Origin: Cycas panzhihuaensis
Taxonomy: Eukaryota; Cycadophyta
NCBI GenBank assembly: GCA_023213395.1
Contig: CM041465.1
Location: 66,967,741-67,031,740, forward strand
Length of the DNA: 64,000 bases
Direction: 5' to 3'
Part shown: in pieces, positions 44,751 to 57,330 of the stretch
Position numbering within the stretch: the stretch's first letter is position 1
How the letters are laid out: every line of letters starts with the position of its first letter
Position numbers and translations under genes: made by a program
Notes under the pieces: model-generated
Seen by the model: the letters and a program-made list of their open reading frames with translations, nothing else
Told to the model about the DNA's origin: nothing
Database searches by the model: none

Positions 44751-47700
44751 GTTGGAATATTAATTTTTACCAATATTTATGTAATGTTTAATTAATAAGC
44801 CAAGGTTATAATTAACTGATATCGAAATATAATTTTATAGTGATGAAGTTATACATCTATATAAGGATAATAATTATTACAATGAAAAATAGATCACCTA
44901 ATTTTCTTTACGAGGATAAGATGACTCATCATGTGGTTCATTGGTTACTCTTCTTAATATGAATTCTCATAGATATTTGAAGGTAGTTTTTCCTATTCAT
45001 AGATTCTCTACATTGAATATGGTATATATAAAGTGTATGCATTACAACTCTTATGCCCTTTGATTACTTGGGAATTAGTCTAGGCTAAGTACCTCTCAAT
45101 AACTTTATGTTTCTTCCATTTCTAATGAAAATCAATAGATATATCAACCTATAGAAACCCTAGAAGTAACTTTGTCCAACTTGTAAGAAGAAGTCCCAAC
45201 TTGGTTATGTTGTATAGTTGGAAATGATGAAAGGCAAAAGGGTAAGATATGTGAATGACACTTGGTAAAGGAATATGCTAGCCTACATAATCAAGTAGAG
45301 GATATATAAGTTCATAGCTACATTAGCAATGCTTTTGTTTTACTTACTTATTTTTTGTTATTCCTTCCCTTATATTTTTCAACATCTTAGGTTTAATTAG
45401 GTAAAAGAAAGGCTAAAATAAAAAAGAATGTGATCATACACTTGTAAAAAGCAACAAAAAGAGACTAATAAATCTAAGGAAAATCACTTTTCAAATTAAA
45501 TAAATAAATAAATAATCATATTAACTCCTTTTTTTCCAATGGAAATCCTATTAAGAAATAAAATAAACTAATTTAAAATCTTCAAACTAACTTTTATTTT
45601 AAATAAAAAGATTTATGAAACAAACCTTTTTAAAGGAAACCTTTCACACATACCCAAACAATGAAGGTTGAAGCGATATGAAGTTCCTAAACTTCTTCTT
45701 CTTGCATGTATAATCTTTAATAAATTTTATAGTTTTTCAAGCATAGAATAAATCTAAATGAAAGAAATGAACTATAAAATTTAATATAAAAAGTATAAAC
45801 TTAATATGTAACCTCATTGTCGACTTGAACAACCCATGAAAAATGACACATAGTGTGTAGATTCACCATGCAAGCAAGAACTTAGTTCATATATCACACT
45901 AAAATATTAGATTAGGAGCATAGAAAGATTTTACCACTGACTGAACAATATAACTATGAAATTATTGAATTGATTCTATTTCTTATAAAATAAAATAGTA
46001 AACAAGAAGTATACAAAGGTTATTCTCTTTTATATTTTTTTAATTATACATCTTCTAGACAAAGAAGAAGGAAAAGAGTAAATAATCAAGGAAAGTGAAT
46101 TACGTAATCCCAAGATGCTCAATGTATGAAACTATATATATGCCTCAGCATAGTAATATTCCCCTTATTGACCAATCTTTCACCAGTTTTCCTTTTAATA
46201 TAAGTAAGAAAAGGAGAAATTTGGGAAGAAACCACCAAATCTAGCACCAAATTAAAAGAGATAAGACAAAGACCTCTTAGAAATCTTGACTGCTATGAAG
46301 AATGAAAGGGAGAAGCTATGAAATATGATGAAGTGATAGATTACTCTTCTCTATAGCAAACCCTATGAACACCATAAGGGCCTAATCTTTTAGCCAAGAT
46401 TAATTCAAGGAAAATCATGGAACAAGAAGAACTAGACCTAAGATTAAGAAGGTGACATTAAAAAATGCACAATATAATAAGTAACCATTCAAAAATAATA
46501 AAAAAATATTACCAAACTTGTAATAAGAGAGTTGGTGCTCAAATAAAGGCTTTATAGAGGATAAACATCTTAGGAAATCTTAGAAAATAGGGTTAAATAA
46601 TAGCACAAATTATATCTCTAAGTTTTTTTCTTCTTAATTCTCTCTTTTTCGACTTCTCTTCTCTCTTTCTTTAAAGATATAAGCACAAAAATCATAATAA
46701 TTTACTCTCTAATCAATTCTCTAAGGTTTCAGGGGTTTTTGGGCAAGAAAGAAGGAGTTACCATCAAATCTAGGCAAGAACATATGAAAAAGAGAGAAAA
46801 AATAGCATATTTGACTAAAAAATTAGCCTACATAATAATAAAAAAAAACGTTATTTCCTACATAAAGCATGATTGACTATGTTTTATATAGAACAAAAAA
46901 TGTAACTTGTTATATAAAACACAATCAGTCAATTTTTTCGCAATATTGAAAAAGGGATGGTAAAAACTAAAAAAAATCATAAATAAAGTTTAACAACTTA
47001 TTAGAGTATTGCCAAACATTGAAGTAAAATAACTTTATTAAAGACAAAGAGTAGCCGAGAAAAAGTGATAAATTAAGCACAAGGCACAAAAATATTAAAA
47101 ATTGAAGCCATAGTATAAGAACAAGAGGAAAGGATAGAAGCACAAAGTACTTTAAAAGTAAAAAGTGAATCAGAATGTCTTAGGGAAAGATTTTGATGCT
47201 ATAGTTTTATTCATCAACATATGGAAGACATAACAATACATTCATCATCAACAATATTTACATTTCCATTCACCAAAATCATATCAAATTGACTTAAAAA
47301 CATAATATGATATTCCAAATAGTAAATATAATCTCATTTAATAAGCAAATATATCAATGATCAAGTAAATCAATCAGCTAAAGTTTGGTGAAACATTTGC
47401 CCACTTGATAGCTAAAGCTCTTACTTTTAGACATAAGCAATATGGTGAGAGATAGAAACATTTCATAACTTGAAGTCTCTCAAAATTTACAGAAAAAGGA
47501 AATGAGTGATTATTATATGAATGATGAAAATATAAAATGGAATACAAATAAGCTAGAAACTATCCAAATTAAGTTAAGAATAAACCTTAACTTTACTACA
47601 ACACTAGGTGAAGAGTGCCATAAAAATATATATCAAATAGATATGGCTTAAAAGATAAACTACTACAAAGATGTTGATAAATATGATGGGGCTTAAAACT

Positions 47701-50700
47701 TTCTAAAATGATGGTACTACTGGAGATTCCCATAAACTGCATAGGGCTCAAGAACTAAGTGATCATAATTTTACTTTGTTAACCATACTTTAGAGGTAAG
47801 GTTCTTTTTGCCATAGCGTAAAGGATAAACTATCATAGTTCATAAGCTCATTAATAGGTGACTTTTTAGATCTTGATTGTTATAGTTTAGGTTCATCAAT
47901 AATTAGGTTTTATAGTGTCATATTATCATAGTTTTGGCTCTTTAATAGGTGGAATTTTGGAGCAAAAGGCCTTGAAAGAGAATCATTAAAACCTATATAA
48001 GTTACCATATTTGAGGAAGAATAACCATCACTAAAAAGAATTATTACCAAATAAAATACCTTAATTGATGGAAAAGATACCAACATTCTAAGTTTAGGGA
48101 AGTCAATTTAAAAAATGATAACTAAAGATGAGTCATACTAACTTTAATGGATAAAATGAATTTATGAAAAAAAAAAGACCAAAAATCTAAAGAAATAGTC
48201 CCTCTTTATAAGGTAATAGGAGATTTTTTATTTTATTTTTATAGGTAAGAGCTGGAGATTAGTGGTCTAGAGGGCTCTTTTCTAACAGTTGGAGGTGATA
48301 GATAGACCATTTGAGAGTGGGATATGAAGAAGAACAGGGAGTAGGAGATGGAAGAAAAGGAGGTATAAGAGGCTCCTTAAGAGACTCTTTAGGAGCCTCA
48401 AGAAGAGGTGATGTTACAACTAGTAAAGGAGATGGTGGTCGAACCATTAGGAGGAGTCTAGCTAAGAGGTGGAGAACCATAACTAGCAGGTACATTACTT
48501 ATTTTCATTTTATGTTTTGGTTATATCTCTCTTTTTGTTATTTATTCTCTCATTTAATTGGGGAATGATCATGATCATATATAATCTACATTAACAAGTG
48601 AAGGGATCTTGGCCCTATCTAAGATTTGAAGACTATTAGACCTAATATTCCTATATGCATCGATTGTGGAAGGGTCTCCAATATAGAATATGATTAATCA
48701 AACTTTGTAGGGTGACCATATCAAGTATTTTATTCTATCACTATGAGCTCATGATATATTTCAGGATGTAAAGATGGAGCTAAGGCTCTAGGAGACTGAG
48801 CTCAAAGTAGTTGAGGATGAGAAATGACATATGTGGAGGATGACCCTCATGTAGGTAGGGGGATAGGTCATTCCATTTGAAAGTATGATAGTTTAGTAGG
48901 GGAGGTAGTTTCCACCTAGGACGGAGTCAACAAACAAACATATTCCATTCTAAGATAAGCGAGTTTATCCAGATAGGGGATAGGAGAGATCTCACCAAGG
49001 ATCACATAGATGAGCATATCTTGTATAAAGAGGAGATATGAAGGAGGTAGAAAGCATCCTAGTCTCTAATGATGTACTATGAGCCACATGATGACAAATG
49101 CATTTTATGATGACCATGTTTTTATGGATGTACATATATTAATCATTCCAGTTACCATTTATGTAATTATGTGGATGAAACATTAACTCTTTATCCATCC
49201 ACTCCTTTTATCCCTTCTTTATATTATGCATAATATATACTCATTTGTGTGATTGATTCTGAAATCATATAAAAAAGAGAAAGGACCTTATTATTATTAT
49301 TATTATTATTTATTAGTATGTACATGATAGTTTTTATTCATCTCAGAGTAAAAGAGGTTTCTCAAAAAAGAGAAATATAAGGCATAATGAAGGAAAGAAA
49401 AATAGTTTAAATCATAGGAGGAAGTAGATGGAAAAGATTTATGAATTCCATTCTTATAAACTTAAAATTATTGAAAAGTTAAATGGTAATAAGTTTATCA
49501 GACCAAAAGATAAAACAATAAAGACTGTCTATAGAAGAAGGATTTATATCATTCACATTATACTTAAGATAGATTATACAAGCACAGATCGAAATCCATA
49601 TCTATATAATATATCAAGAGAAAAACATATTATTTATAAAATAAAAGGTGAGTTTTACTTGATAAACAACTAGTTTTTTGAGTATATAGGATTTTTCATT
49701 AGTTCCTTCTAGGGGCAAAAGGCTTTGAGGGACTTGCCCCTTCCAAGATCCTCCTTGACCCATGATTCCCATGTAGGTCTATCTTTTGTAACACTTCATC
49801 TTGTACAAAATCTATCAATTTAGACTCCACAAAACTCATACTTCTACCTCTAAAACCCATAGATTATAGTCTTTATGGAATGATAGTTTATACTCATTTC
49901 GAAGTGATAGTTTATACTTATTCTAGGGTAGTAGTTTATACTCATTCTGAAGTAGGGTGTCCTCAACATAGGATGAAATCTACCAAAGGTAGTTATTTAG
50001 GATAAAAGAAACTATAGTATTACCTTTTGTATTAAAACATCATGAAATATACTCGATGGTAACTAAAGAGAACAAAGATATCAATGATAAAACTTGATGG
50101 TAAAAAGTAAGGAGCCATGGGGAATGGACCTGATAAGTACCAACCAACTGATAAAGGATAACTTAAGAATCAAAGTAGATGATAGTAGGATCATTGTAAA
50201 AGTAGGAAATATCTAGCAAGGCTCTTATAGTAGAAGAATAATCAACTTCATTATTGGTGGCTCTAAGTAAAAATACACCTACATATGAGAGAAGATTTTT
50301 TTATTACTCTTAAATCACCCATATAATAATAGATTGTCTTGGGTTGCCTCTACTACCTTCATCAGTGAGTATACTCAATACCATAAGAAAGATATGAACT
50401 AAATTTAGAGATAGAGTGATTAATGAAGGGAAATTATAAAAATTAATTAATGAAGAGTTGGTATAGAATAATATAATAATGGTTTCAACTACAAGGAGTA
50501 AATGATAATATCATAACTAGGATAACAACTAATGGTCAAAAGATGCCAAATAAGGTTTAATAACAATTAAGGCTATGGTGGATCTAAGGATTTAGATCTA
50601 AATATCCTAAGTGATGAACCCAAATTAAATAAACCTATAATCAATATAGGTGGTGTTGAAGCCATCACATGATTTTCCCTAGATAATAGAAGGATAGTAA

Positions 50701-51954
50701 TAATAATATTTTTTACTTTTTTTTTGTTTACTTCTTTCTTTTTATTTATTTATATATATATTTTAACTTCTTTTCAATATTTATAGAAGAGAGGATTTGA
50801 GATTCATCTAATTATAACATATCCCTTCTCAATGTATTAAGGATTAGTCATTTTTAACAAGACCAAAATGGCATAGGGGTAACCGAACTCCTCAAAGAGT
50901 AAATCGTAGGTAATAAAAAGAAATCTAAATCACAATGTCTTTAAACATATAGGAAAGGCGACTGAATAAACATTCACCTTGAGAGTGCAAATAAGGTAAA
51001 TCAAGGATTAACATAAAAAGAAAAGTAAGTGATATAAGATCAAAAAGAAACTTCTAAGTCAAAAGGAAAGGTCTATAAAGTAGATTAAATAATTAGCATA
51101 ATAAGTAAAGTTGACAACATAGATCTTATGTCATAAATAACTATTAAGGGTGAAATTAGAAGCCAAGGTTCTCTTCTGAGTTACAAGCTCAAAGGAGAAG
51201 AAGTTGAAGGATGGTGATAAAAGAAGGATTCTAGGAACCAATGCCTATGTTAAAAAAATATAGAAGTCTTATATAGTTAATAGAATATCACTTAATAAAA
51301 GTAAGAGGAAACTAAAAGAACATAAAGAATAATTGAAGACAGAGATTATTTATAGTTTTAGCTCACTAGATAATATAACTTCTCAGAGTTGTAGTTTTAT
51401 CATTATTATAAAGATAGGATATCCATCTAGATTGTCTATCTCTTGGAGATATAGTTTATATTTATTATAAAGTTATTCTTATAGTGTCCCCTAACTCCAA
51501 GTTAATATTAACTATCTCTCCTATGAGCATGGTATTTCCTTCTTAAAAATAAGGAGGAGTAGGTTCTACTAAAGAAACACATTCCTTAGATTAAGAATAA
51601 GTATCTAGAGGAGAATTTTAATAAAGTATTTTTGAAAAACCTAACTTGTGATGACAAGAAAGAAGACTAGGGGTAGAGCTAGCTAAATACTCAAGGATTG
51701 CCTCATTATTCTTGAAATGGTCTAAATAGAAGAGATTGTCAAGGATAATATTCTTTTATAAGCTATAAGGAGGAGATGATGTCTTAACAATTTGGGGACC
51801 ATTAAATAAAAGATTTTGATGACTTGGTAAAAACTCAATAATCTAAGAGGCTTGGGTAAATGGAATTGGTTTACTAATAAATTTCCAAGTCAAAGTGAAG
51901 ACTTAATTAAATTTATCATAGTCAAAAGAATAATCATGGTCAAATAGGGTGATA
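44751..51954. other. No gene recognised (7.2 kb)
   Basis: A long AT-rich stretch without recognisable proteins, LTR pairs or PBS. It contains an AAAT repeat at about 45497-45515, a purine-rich interval at about 48310-48480, and a TTA repeat at 49288-49312. A loose repetition of a TAGTTTATACTCATTC-like unit occurs at 49880-49945. The open frame at 49428-49673 (81 codons, Lys/Ile/Tyr-rich) matches nothing I know. It may include old, unrecognisable transposon DNA. Confidence 0.45.
49288..49312. repeat. (TTA)n microsatellite
   Basis: Roughly eight tandem TTA units. Confidence 0.9.
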
Positions 51955-51959
51955 TAAAT
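51955..51959 (+). repeat. Target site duplication TAAAT (left)
   Basis: TAAAT precedes the LTR and is repeated directly after the 3' LTR at 59794-59798. Confidence 0.88.
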
Positions 51960-52402
51960 TATTAGGATTATTAATGTTACTTTTATTCTATTTTTTATGT
52001 TATATTTTAGTAACATGTCTAAATAATTATTTAAGTGACTCAAAGGTTTTAATTTAAAAGGTTAAGTCATTATTTAATCATTATGTGAAAGGTCGTTGAA
52101 ATGCGCAACTGCCCATTTCAATGAACCTTGTTATTAATACCGTCTCCTAGATTCAAGGAGATGTTTCTGAGAATCTAGGAGGTTGTCCAAAGCCTTTTTC
52201 AAAGGTTAGTTTTGTCATATGTAGATGGTATTCTTATGGTTTTATGTATAGCTTTTGATCTTAATAAAATTTTAGATTAGGAGGTGGTTTTTCTTCCCTA
52301 GAAAGGGTTTTCCACTTGTCGCATCACATGTACATATGTAATATTAGATTTTTCCTATGTATTATTTGATCTTGTGATATTGTGCTTGTACCTATTCTCA
52401 CA
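51960..52402 (+). repeat. 5' LTR of the 51960-59793 element
   Basis: It is 443 bp and pairs with 59350-59793. It starts TATTAGGATT where the 3' copy has TGTCATGATT: the terminal TG has become TA and further changes follow. It ends CCTATTCTCACA next to the PBS. It shares the GGTGGTTTTTCTTCCC...TTTTCCACxTGTC block with the LTRs of the 4140-17012 element. Confidence 0.93.
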
Positions 52403-52414
52403 TAGTATCAGAGC
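52403..52414 (+). other. Primer binding site (mutated)
   Basis: TAGTATCAGAGC, one G-to-A change from the canonical TGGTATCAGAGC, directly follows the LTR. Confidence 0.88.
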
Positions 52415-53794
52415 ATATACAATATATGCACAAGCTTCTTTCTTCAACCACGACTACCTTCTAAATGCCTAAAGATTTGACTACTTACAAAATCAAACTA
52501 AACTTAATTTAGTGGATTGGCAACTTGATGAAGACTCTGGACAGTAAACCCTCTGATTATTTTACAGATGTCCCTTTCACAATGTCATTAGACCTTGGGA
52601 TAGTGTAGCTTTTGTTAGTATGAAGAGAGTATGATCATGCCATGCTCAGAACTACCAACTATGTTTGACAGATGTACAAGTTTAACCTCGGATAGAAATT
52701 GGGTAAAACCATGTCCAGCATTGGCGATTACATTAGGCCTAGTTCTATCAAATTATACACGATGCTTAGCTTTAGATGATAACAAGGATGCCAAAGCATT
52801 ATCCTGAAACTCAAATTGTTGTTGGTTGCCATGATTTCTCTCAATAATCTCTGCATTTGTGCCAGACTGCCCTAGACACATATTCTTTGGATTTGAACTA
52901 CTTTTAAAGTTGAACCTGGGTTGGAGTCCAACATCACTTGGTAGACATTTTCAACTCAATAGTTAAGCATCCAAGCACGTGTCCAGTAACCAGATCGCAT
53001 ACCTTAGCTCCTATAACAGAAAGAGACCATCCACCATATCTATTTCAAGCATATTTATTTGGAGACATAGATGATTAAAAGAGCTGCGTTGTGATAAATC
53101 CTAGACTTACCAAATTTTTTCTTGGTTAAGGCTCACTACTACTCTTGAAAAGAAAGAGGCCTTGGAAAGGTAGAAGAATTCCTTGGATGCTACAACAAAG
53201 AAATCCCTTAAGTGTAAAGAAGAGAGAAAATTGAAGGTCTCTCAATTTCGTCGTTTTGCTGTGGATAACCAGATGAAAATTGAAGAGGCCAAATGAAGGA
53301 CCATTGAAAATCCAAATGAGAAAGAGCTACACACAGAGAGACAAGAGAGTGTTATGTGAAAATTATCCTGCAACCATTCCAGCAACAGACGACTATATGC
53401 GTAGGAGTCGAACTGAAGGCCTCGTTGGTATTTCCAGTGCTTGAGAAGAAATCCATCCAGGAGGCATGCCTTGAAAGAAGTATATGCCCAACCTGCAACC
53501 ATAAGAAGAGTAGAAGTAGAATGTGTCACTATAGCTTCTTTGAATCCTCGCAACTTGTACCAACTGGAATGACCTGCAAAAGATCCCTAAGACAACTCGT
53601 TGTTTCAAGATTCAACTAGCTGGAGATCTTCGCTATTGATCAAGTTGCTTCATCAATCCATCTTCTCCCCTCACCGCCTGCTGCCACAATGGGTTTATAA
53701 GGTAGGACTTTGTCACCTTAACCCCCTCAGACCCTAATTTTTTATCAAATTTTATTTTGTTTTATAAAAATGATAACCCTGTCGGGTCTGCCCG

Positions 53795-53796
<2 letters not shown>

Positions 53797-53868
<72 letters not shown>
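53797..53868. repeat. (TA)n microsatellite
   Basis: About 35 uninterrupted TA units in the leader of the copia element. Confidence 0.95.
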
Positions 53869-53872
<4 letters not shown>

Positions 53873-53906
53873 ACTTTAGGATTAATTTAAATTAGCTACC
53901 TGCGCG

Positions 53907-53927
53907 CCCCCCCCCCCCCCCCCCCCC
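53907..53927. repeat. Poly-C tract
   Basis: A run of 21 C bounded by GCG and GCC. The related leader has three such tracts at 5860-6255. Confidence 0.9.
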
Positions 53928-54843
53928 GCCTTACGCTTTATAATGTTTAATTTACAAATTAAAACAACTTTCTCTGTCCCCTATTACATTTATTAATATT
54001 AACCTCCCATTACTTCTTTTTAATATTACCCCTATTACATTTTGTTATATTACAAGGTCTTTAATTTCTTTAACGTTAAAATAACCCTTCCCCTCTATAT
54101 TATAATTGATATACAAACAAACCATTCCCTCTTTACTTATTCTTAAAATTAATCTTCTTTTTATTACAATAAGGTAATTATAACCTTTAATCCTCTCTCA
54201 GTATTGTTTATATATATACTTTTTCAAATAAAACCTAGGCTAAATTAACACTCTCTTACTATCATACAATACTCTTATTATACCCTAATACCTCTTTTTT
54301 AAACACCCTCTCATAAAGATTATATATATGCATACATTTATATATATATTCTTTTTAAATAAAGCTTAATTAACTTAGGCTAAATCAATACCTTCTATAT
54401 ACTTTAAGTTCCCTCATTTACTACAACACAATACACTTATTTTATTCTTTTTTTTTTATTACAAACAACCTCCTCAACTAATTTGTTTAATGACAAATTA
54501 ATTCTCTTTATACTTCTTTTAAAGTTGACATAAATCTTCCTTACACTTTCAAATTTAATCCTCTTTTATTATATATACTTTATCACTTTAACTACAGTGT
54601 TCCCCCTATAATACAATATTATTGTTAATATTATTTTCTAATTAAACTTTTTTTTAGATAAAAACTTTGTATAAATTACATTAAATGTTTAGAAATTAAT
54701 TATCTTTCAAACACTAGAATTATGTTTCTTAAGTAAATCAATTTTTAAATTAATATATTTTCTGCCCTATAATTAGCTAATCAATAATAGTAAAATAATA
54801 ATCTTTTTTTAATCTAAATATTTTTTTAGTAAAACACTTATTT

Positions 54844-54917
54844 GGTTAAGGGGGACTATTTATATTTTAAAGTTAAGGGGGACTATTTATTTTTTAAGGT
54901 TAAGGGGGACTATTTAT
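54844..54917 (+). repeat. Three tandem polypurine-tract-like repeats, 27-bp period
   Basis: GTTAAGGGGGACTATTTAT recurs at about 54844, 54871 and 54898, with an exact 27-bp spacing. The G run and flanks resemble the 3' polypurine tract of this element (AAAGGGGGA at 59341). The same motif occurs in the related leader near 6786-6843. Confidence 0.85.
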
Positions 54918-55093
54918 TTTTGGGAACATGTAATTCTTTTAAAGGGAAAAGTATTAATTCATCCTACTATGATTTTTAGTTTTCAATTATGCCTATGAAA
55001 TATTAATTTGATGTTTGGTAACCTTACTAAGTGATTATTTTTTCATCTACTCTTATATTTTTCAATCTCCAATTAAATTCCAAAATACCTAAT

Positions 55094-56110
55094 ATGGATT
55101 TAATGCTAGGGACAACCACTTGTACTCCAATTCCAGTTTTAACTAGCTCAAACTATGCCAACTAAAGGAATCGCATATCCCATCAGCTTAAACAACAAAA
55201 GATATAGCAATATGTAATACATGAATTTAAAAAACTAAAAGATGAAACTACAGAAAGTTATATGGTATATCTGATGAATTCAGATTCAATCTTAGGCACC
55301 ATATTGAACTCACTTTCACCAGAAATCAGTCAGCAGTTTTTTGAAACAGACGATCTTGCCATTATCTAGAACATTCTGTAAGAAAAATATGATAAGGTCG
55401 ATACACATCAACTAGCTGTCTTAGAACAATAATTGTATGACCTTAATTATGATGATTTTTCTAAGGTTAAGGATTTTTTATGCAAAATTCAACTAATTAA
55501 TAAAGATCTAAGTAATTGTATTAAATCTAAAACTAAAGTAGGTGGTACCAAAAAAATAATCACTCATGCTAAAGACGATGATATGCTTATTCATCTTACA
55601 ATAAAAAATTACCAAAATATTTAAATTTTTTTAAAACAGCCAGACAACAAGCTAGCAATCATCCTATAACATTTAATTAGTTAACAAACCAACTGATAGA
55701 ATATCAAATAATGTTAATTTAGACAAGTATATTAAAAGATCCTTCCCAAGCTTTATTTTCCAAAACTAAGCCACAAAATAAAAACAAACATCAGAATAAT
55801 TTTAATAGTAATCCAAATTTTTAGAAACCTCATAGAGATTCACCACCTAACTCTTAAAATAATATTAAGTATTCTGGTCCATCTAAATATCAAAATACTC
55901 CTAGTCAATCATTTCTTAATTAGAATAATGTAAATCCTTCTCAGAACACTAGTTGTGCCTATTATCATAAAGAGGCCACACTATTGATGTCTGTAGAAGT
56001 AGAATGGCTTTGGAAGCATAGAAAGCTTCAAATGGATTACAAAACTAACCTCAGTCCTGACCACAAAATCGATAACAAACTCATAATCATTCTCTAACAG
56101 TAACAACTTC
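55094..56110 (+). pseudogene. Copia gag, decayed
   Basis: The start is placed at the ATG at 55094 (MDLMLGT), aligned with the gag start of the related element at 7082. The recognisable blocks include SSNYAN, SLSPEISQQFFETDDLA, TLDEKYDKVDTHQLA-type sequence, and the open frame at 55433-55624 with FSKVKDFLCKIQLINKDLSN. A zinc-knuckle remnant near 55950-55998 keeps the first and last Cys but has lost the second Cys to Tyr and is frameshifted. Stops include TAG near 55367, where the other copy has TGG, and TAA near 55430, where CAA is expected. Confidence 0.9.
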
Positions 56111-56400
56111 TGCATTTGTTGCCCTAACTAATCAACCACCACAATGAATTCTTAACTCTAGTGCATCCCATCACATGACAAGACACCAGAAAAACTTATC
56201 CACTTATCAATCTGAAACTAACTCTAAAGAAGATATTTCTTTTAGAAGTGGAACCTAACTTAAAGTAAAAAGATCAGGTGATGTTACTTTAAAAGAGAGT
56301 TTAATAACGAACATCTTCTATGTACCAGGTTTGTTACTAAACCTACTCTCAGTTTATCAAATCTGTTAGAAAGATCTTATCGACGAATTTTAGAAAGATA
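56111..56400 (+). pseudogene. Copia protease region, catalytic Asp lost
   Basis: The active-site block that reads WILDSGASHH in the related element here reads stop-ILNSSASHHMT. The catalytic Asp is Asn (codon 56154-56156) and the following Gly is Ser (56160-56162), each explained by a single G-to-A change; the Trp codon is TGA. The downstream blocks KNLSTYQSETNS and GLLLNLLSVYQI-type sequence remain recognisable. The protease could not have been active. Confidence 0.9.
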
Positions 56401-57330
56401 AATTTATTATGAAAGAGCCATTAAACAAATTTAAACATATTGCCTTAGGACATGTTGATCATAGTACAGGTCTCTATAGTTTAACAAGTTTACAAAATAA
56501 CAAAACAAAACCCTTCAGTGCCTTTATAGCCAAATCTGACTCAGTCAGTAAACTTTAACATATACGATTTGGCCATACAAGTTATGGAAAACTTCAATAT
56601 CTAAAAATACATGACATGGTTCATGGTCTTCCACCCTTAAATACTGTTTATGGTGTCTGCAAAGCCTGTGTAACAGGTAAGAAACACATAGATCCTTTTC
56701 CACATAAAACTCAATTCAGAGCGAAATTTCTACTTGAACTTGTTCACTCTGATATATGTGGACTATTTCATGTAACATCATACTCTGGCTCTCATTATTT
56801 ATTATAGTTATTGATAATTTCTCTAGAAAATGTTAGATTTACACACTCAAAATACGTAATCAAGTGTTTGATATTTTCATTAAATTCAAAATGCTTGTTG
56901 AAAACTAATTAAACTCAAAAATTAAAATTTTTAGATATAATAATGCCAAGGAATACTTAAGTAGAAAATTCACTTCTTTCTGTAAAAAGTATGGAATTCA
57001 ATTTCAGCATTCTATTGCATACACTCCTCAGTAAAACGGTATTGTTAAATGTGAGAACTACACTCTTTTTTAGATGACTCATTGCATGTTACATGCAAAG
57101 AACCTTGACCTAAAGTTATGGGCAGAAGCAATTAACTACTCCAACTATCTACTAAATCATTTACCTAGTAAATACTTATAAAATGTTACTCTAGAACAAA
57201 AATGGTCTAGAAGAAAACCCCCAATCAATCATTTACAAATCTTTGGAAGTATTATGTGGGGACATGTTCTTAAAGAAAAATGTAAGAAACTATATCCTAA
57301 GAGTAAAAAATACATCTTCGTTGGATACAA
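56401..57330 (+). pseudogene. Copia integrase, active site destroyed
   Basis: The zinc-binding region shows IRFGHTSYGKLQYL and VCKACVTGKKH, with the Trp before the HHCC block turned to a stop. In the catalytic core the first Asp remains (HSDICGLFHV, 56751-56753), the second is Asn (RYNNAKEYL, codon 56939-56941), and the Glu is Lys (NGIVKCEN, codon 57047-57049). The last two are G-to-A changes compared with the element at 4140. Open stretches at 56616-56807 and 57254-57541 carry the best-kept parts. Several stops interrupt the domain. Confidence 0.9.

Larger units (their letters stand above)
52415..55093 (+). other. Long leader between PBS and gag
   Basis: About 2.7 kb. The first 1.3 kb (to about 53700) is of more balanced composition and contains short frames. 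One, at about 53139-53358, is rich in K and E (KEALER, stop, KNSLDATTKKSLKCKEERK) and nearly open on the plus strand, but I recognise no domain. It is followed by a TA repeat (53797-53868), a 21-base C run (53907-53927), AT-rich DNA and three polypurine-like repeats. The order of balanced part, C tract, AT-rich part and G-run motifs parallels the leader at 4578-7081. Confidence 0.65.

Noticed and set aside
48259-48568. Overlapping open frames on both strands
   Set aside because: They arise from a purine-rich stretch that lacks stops in several frames; composition explains them.
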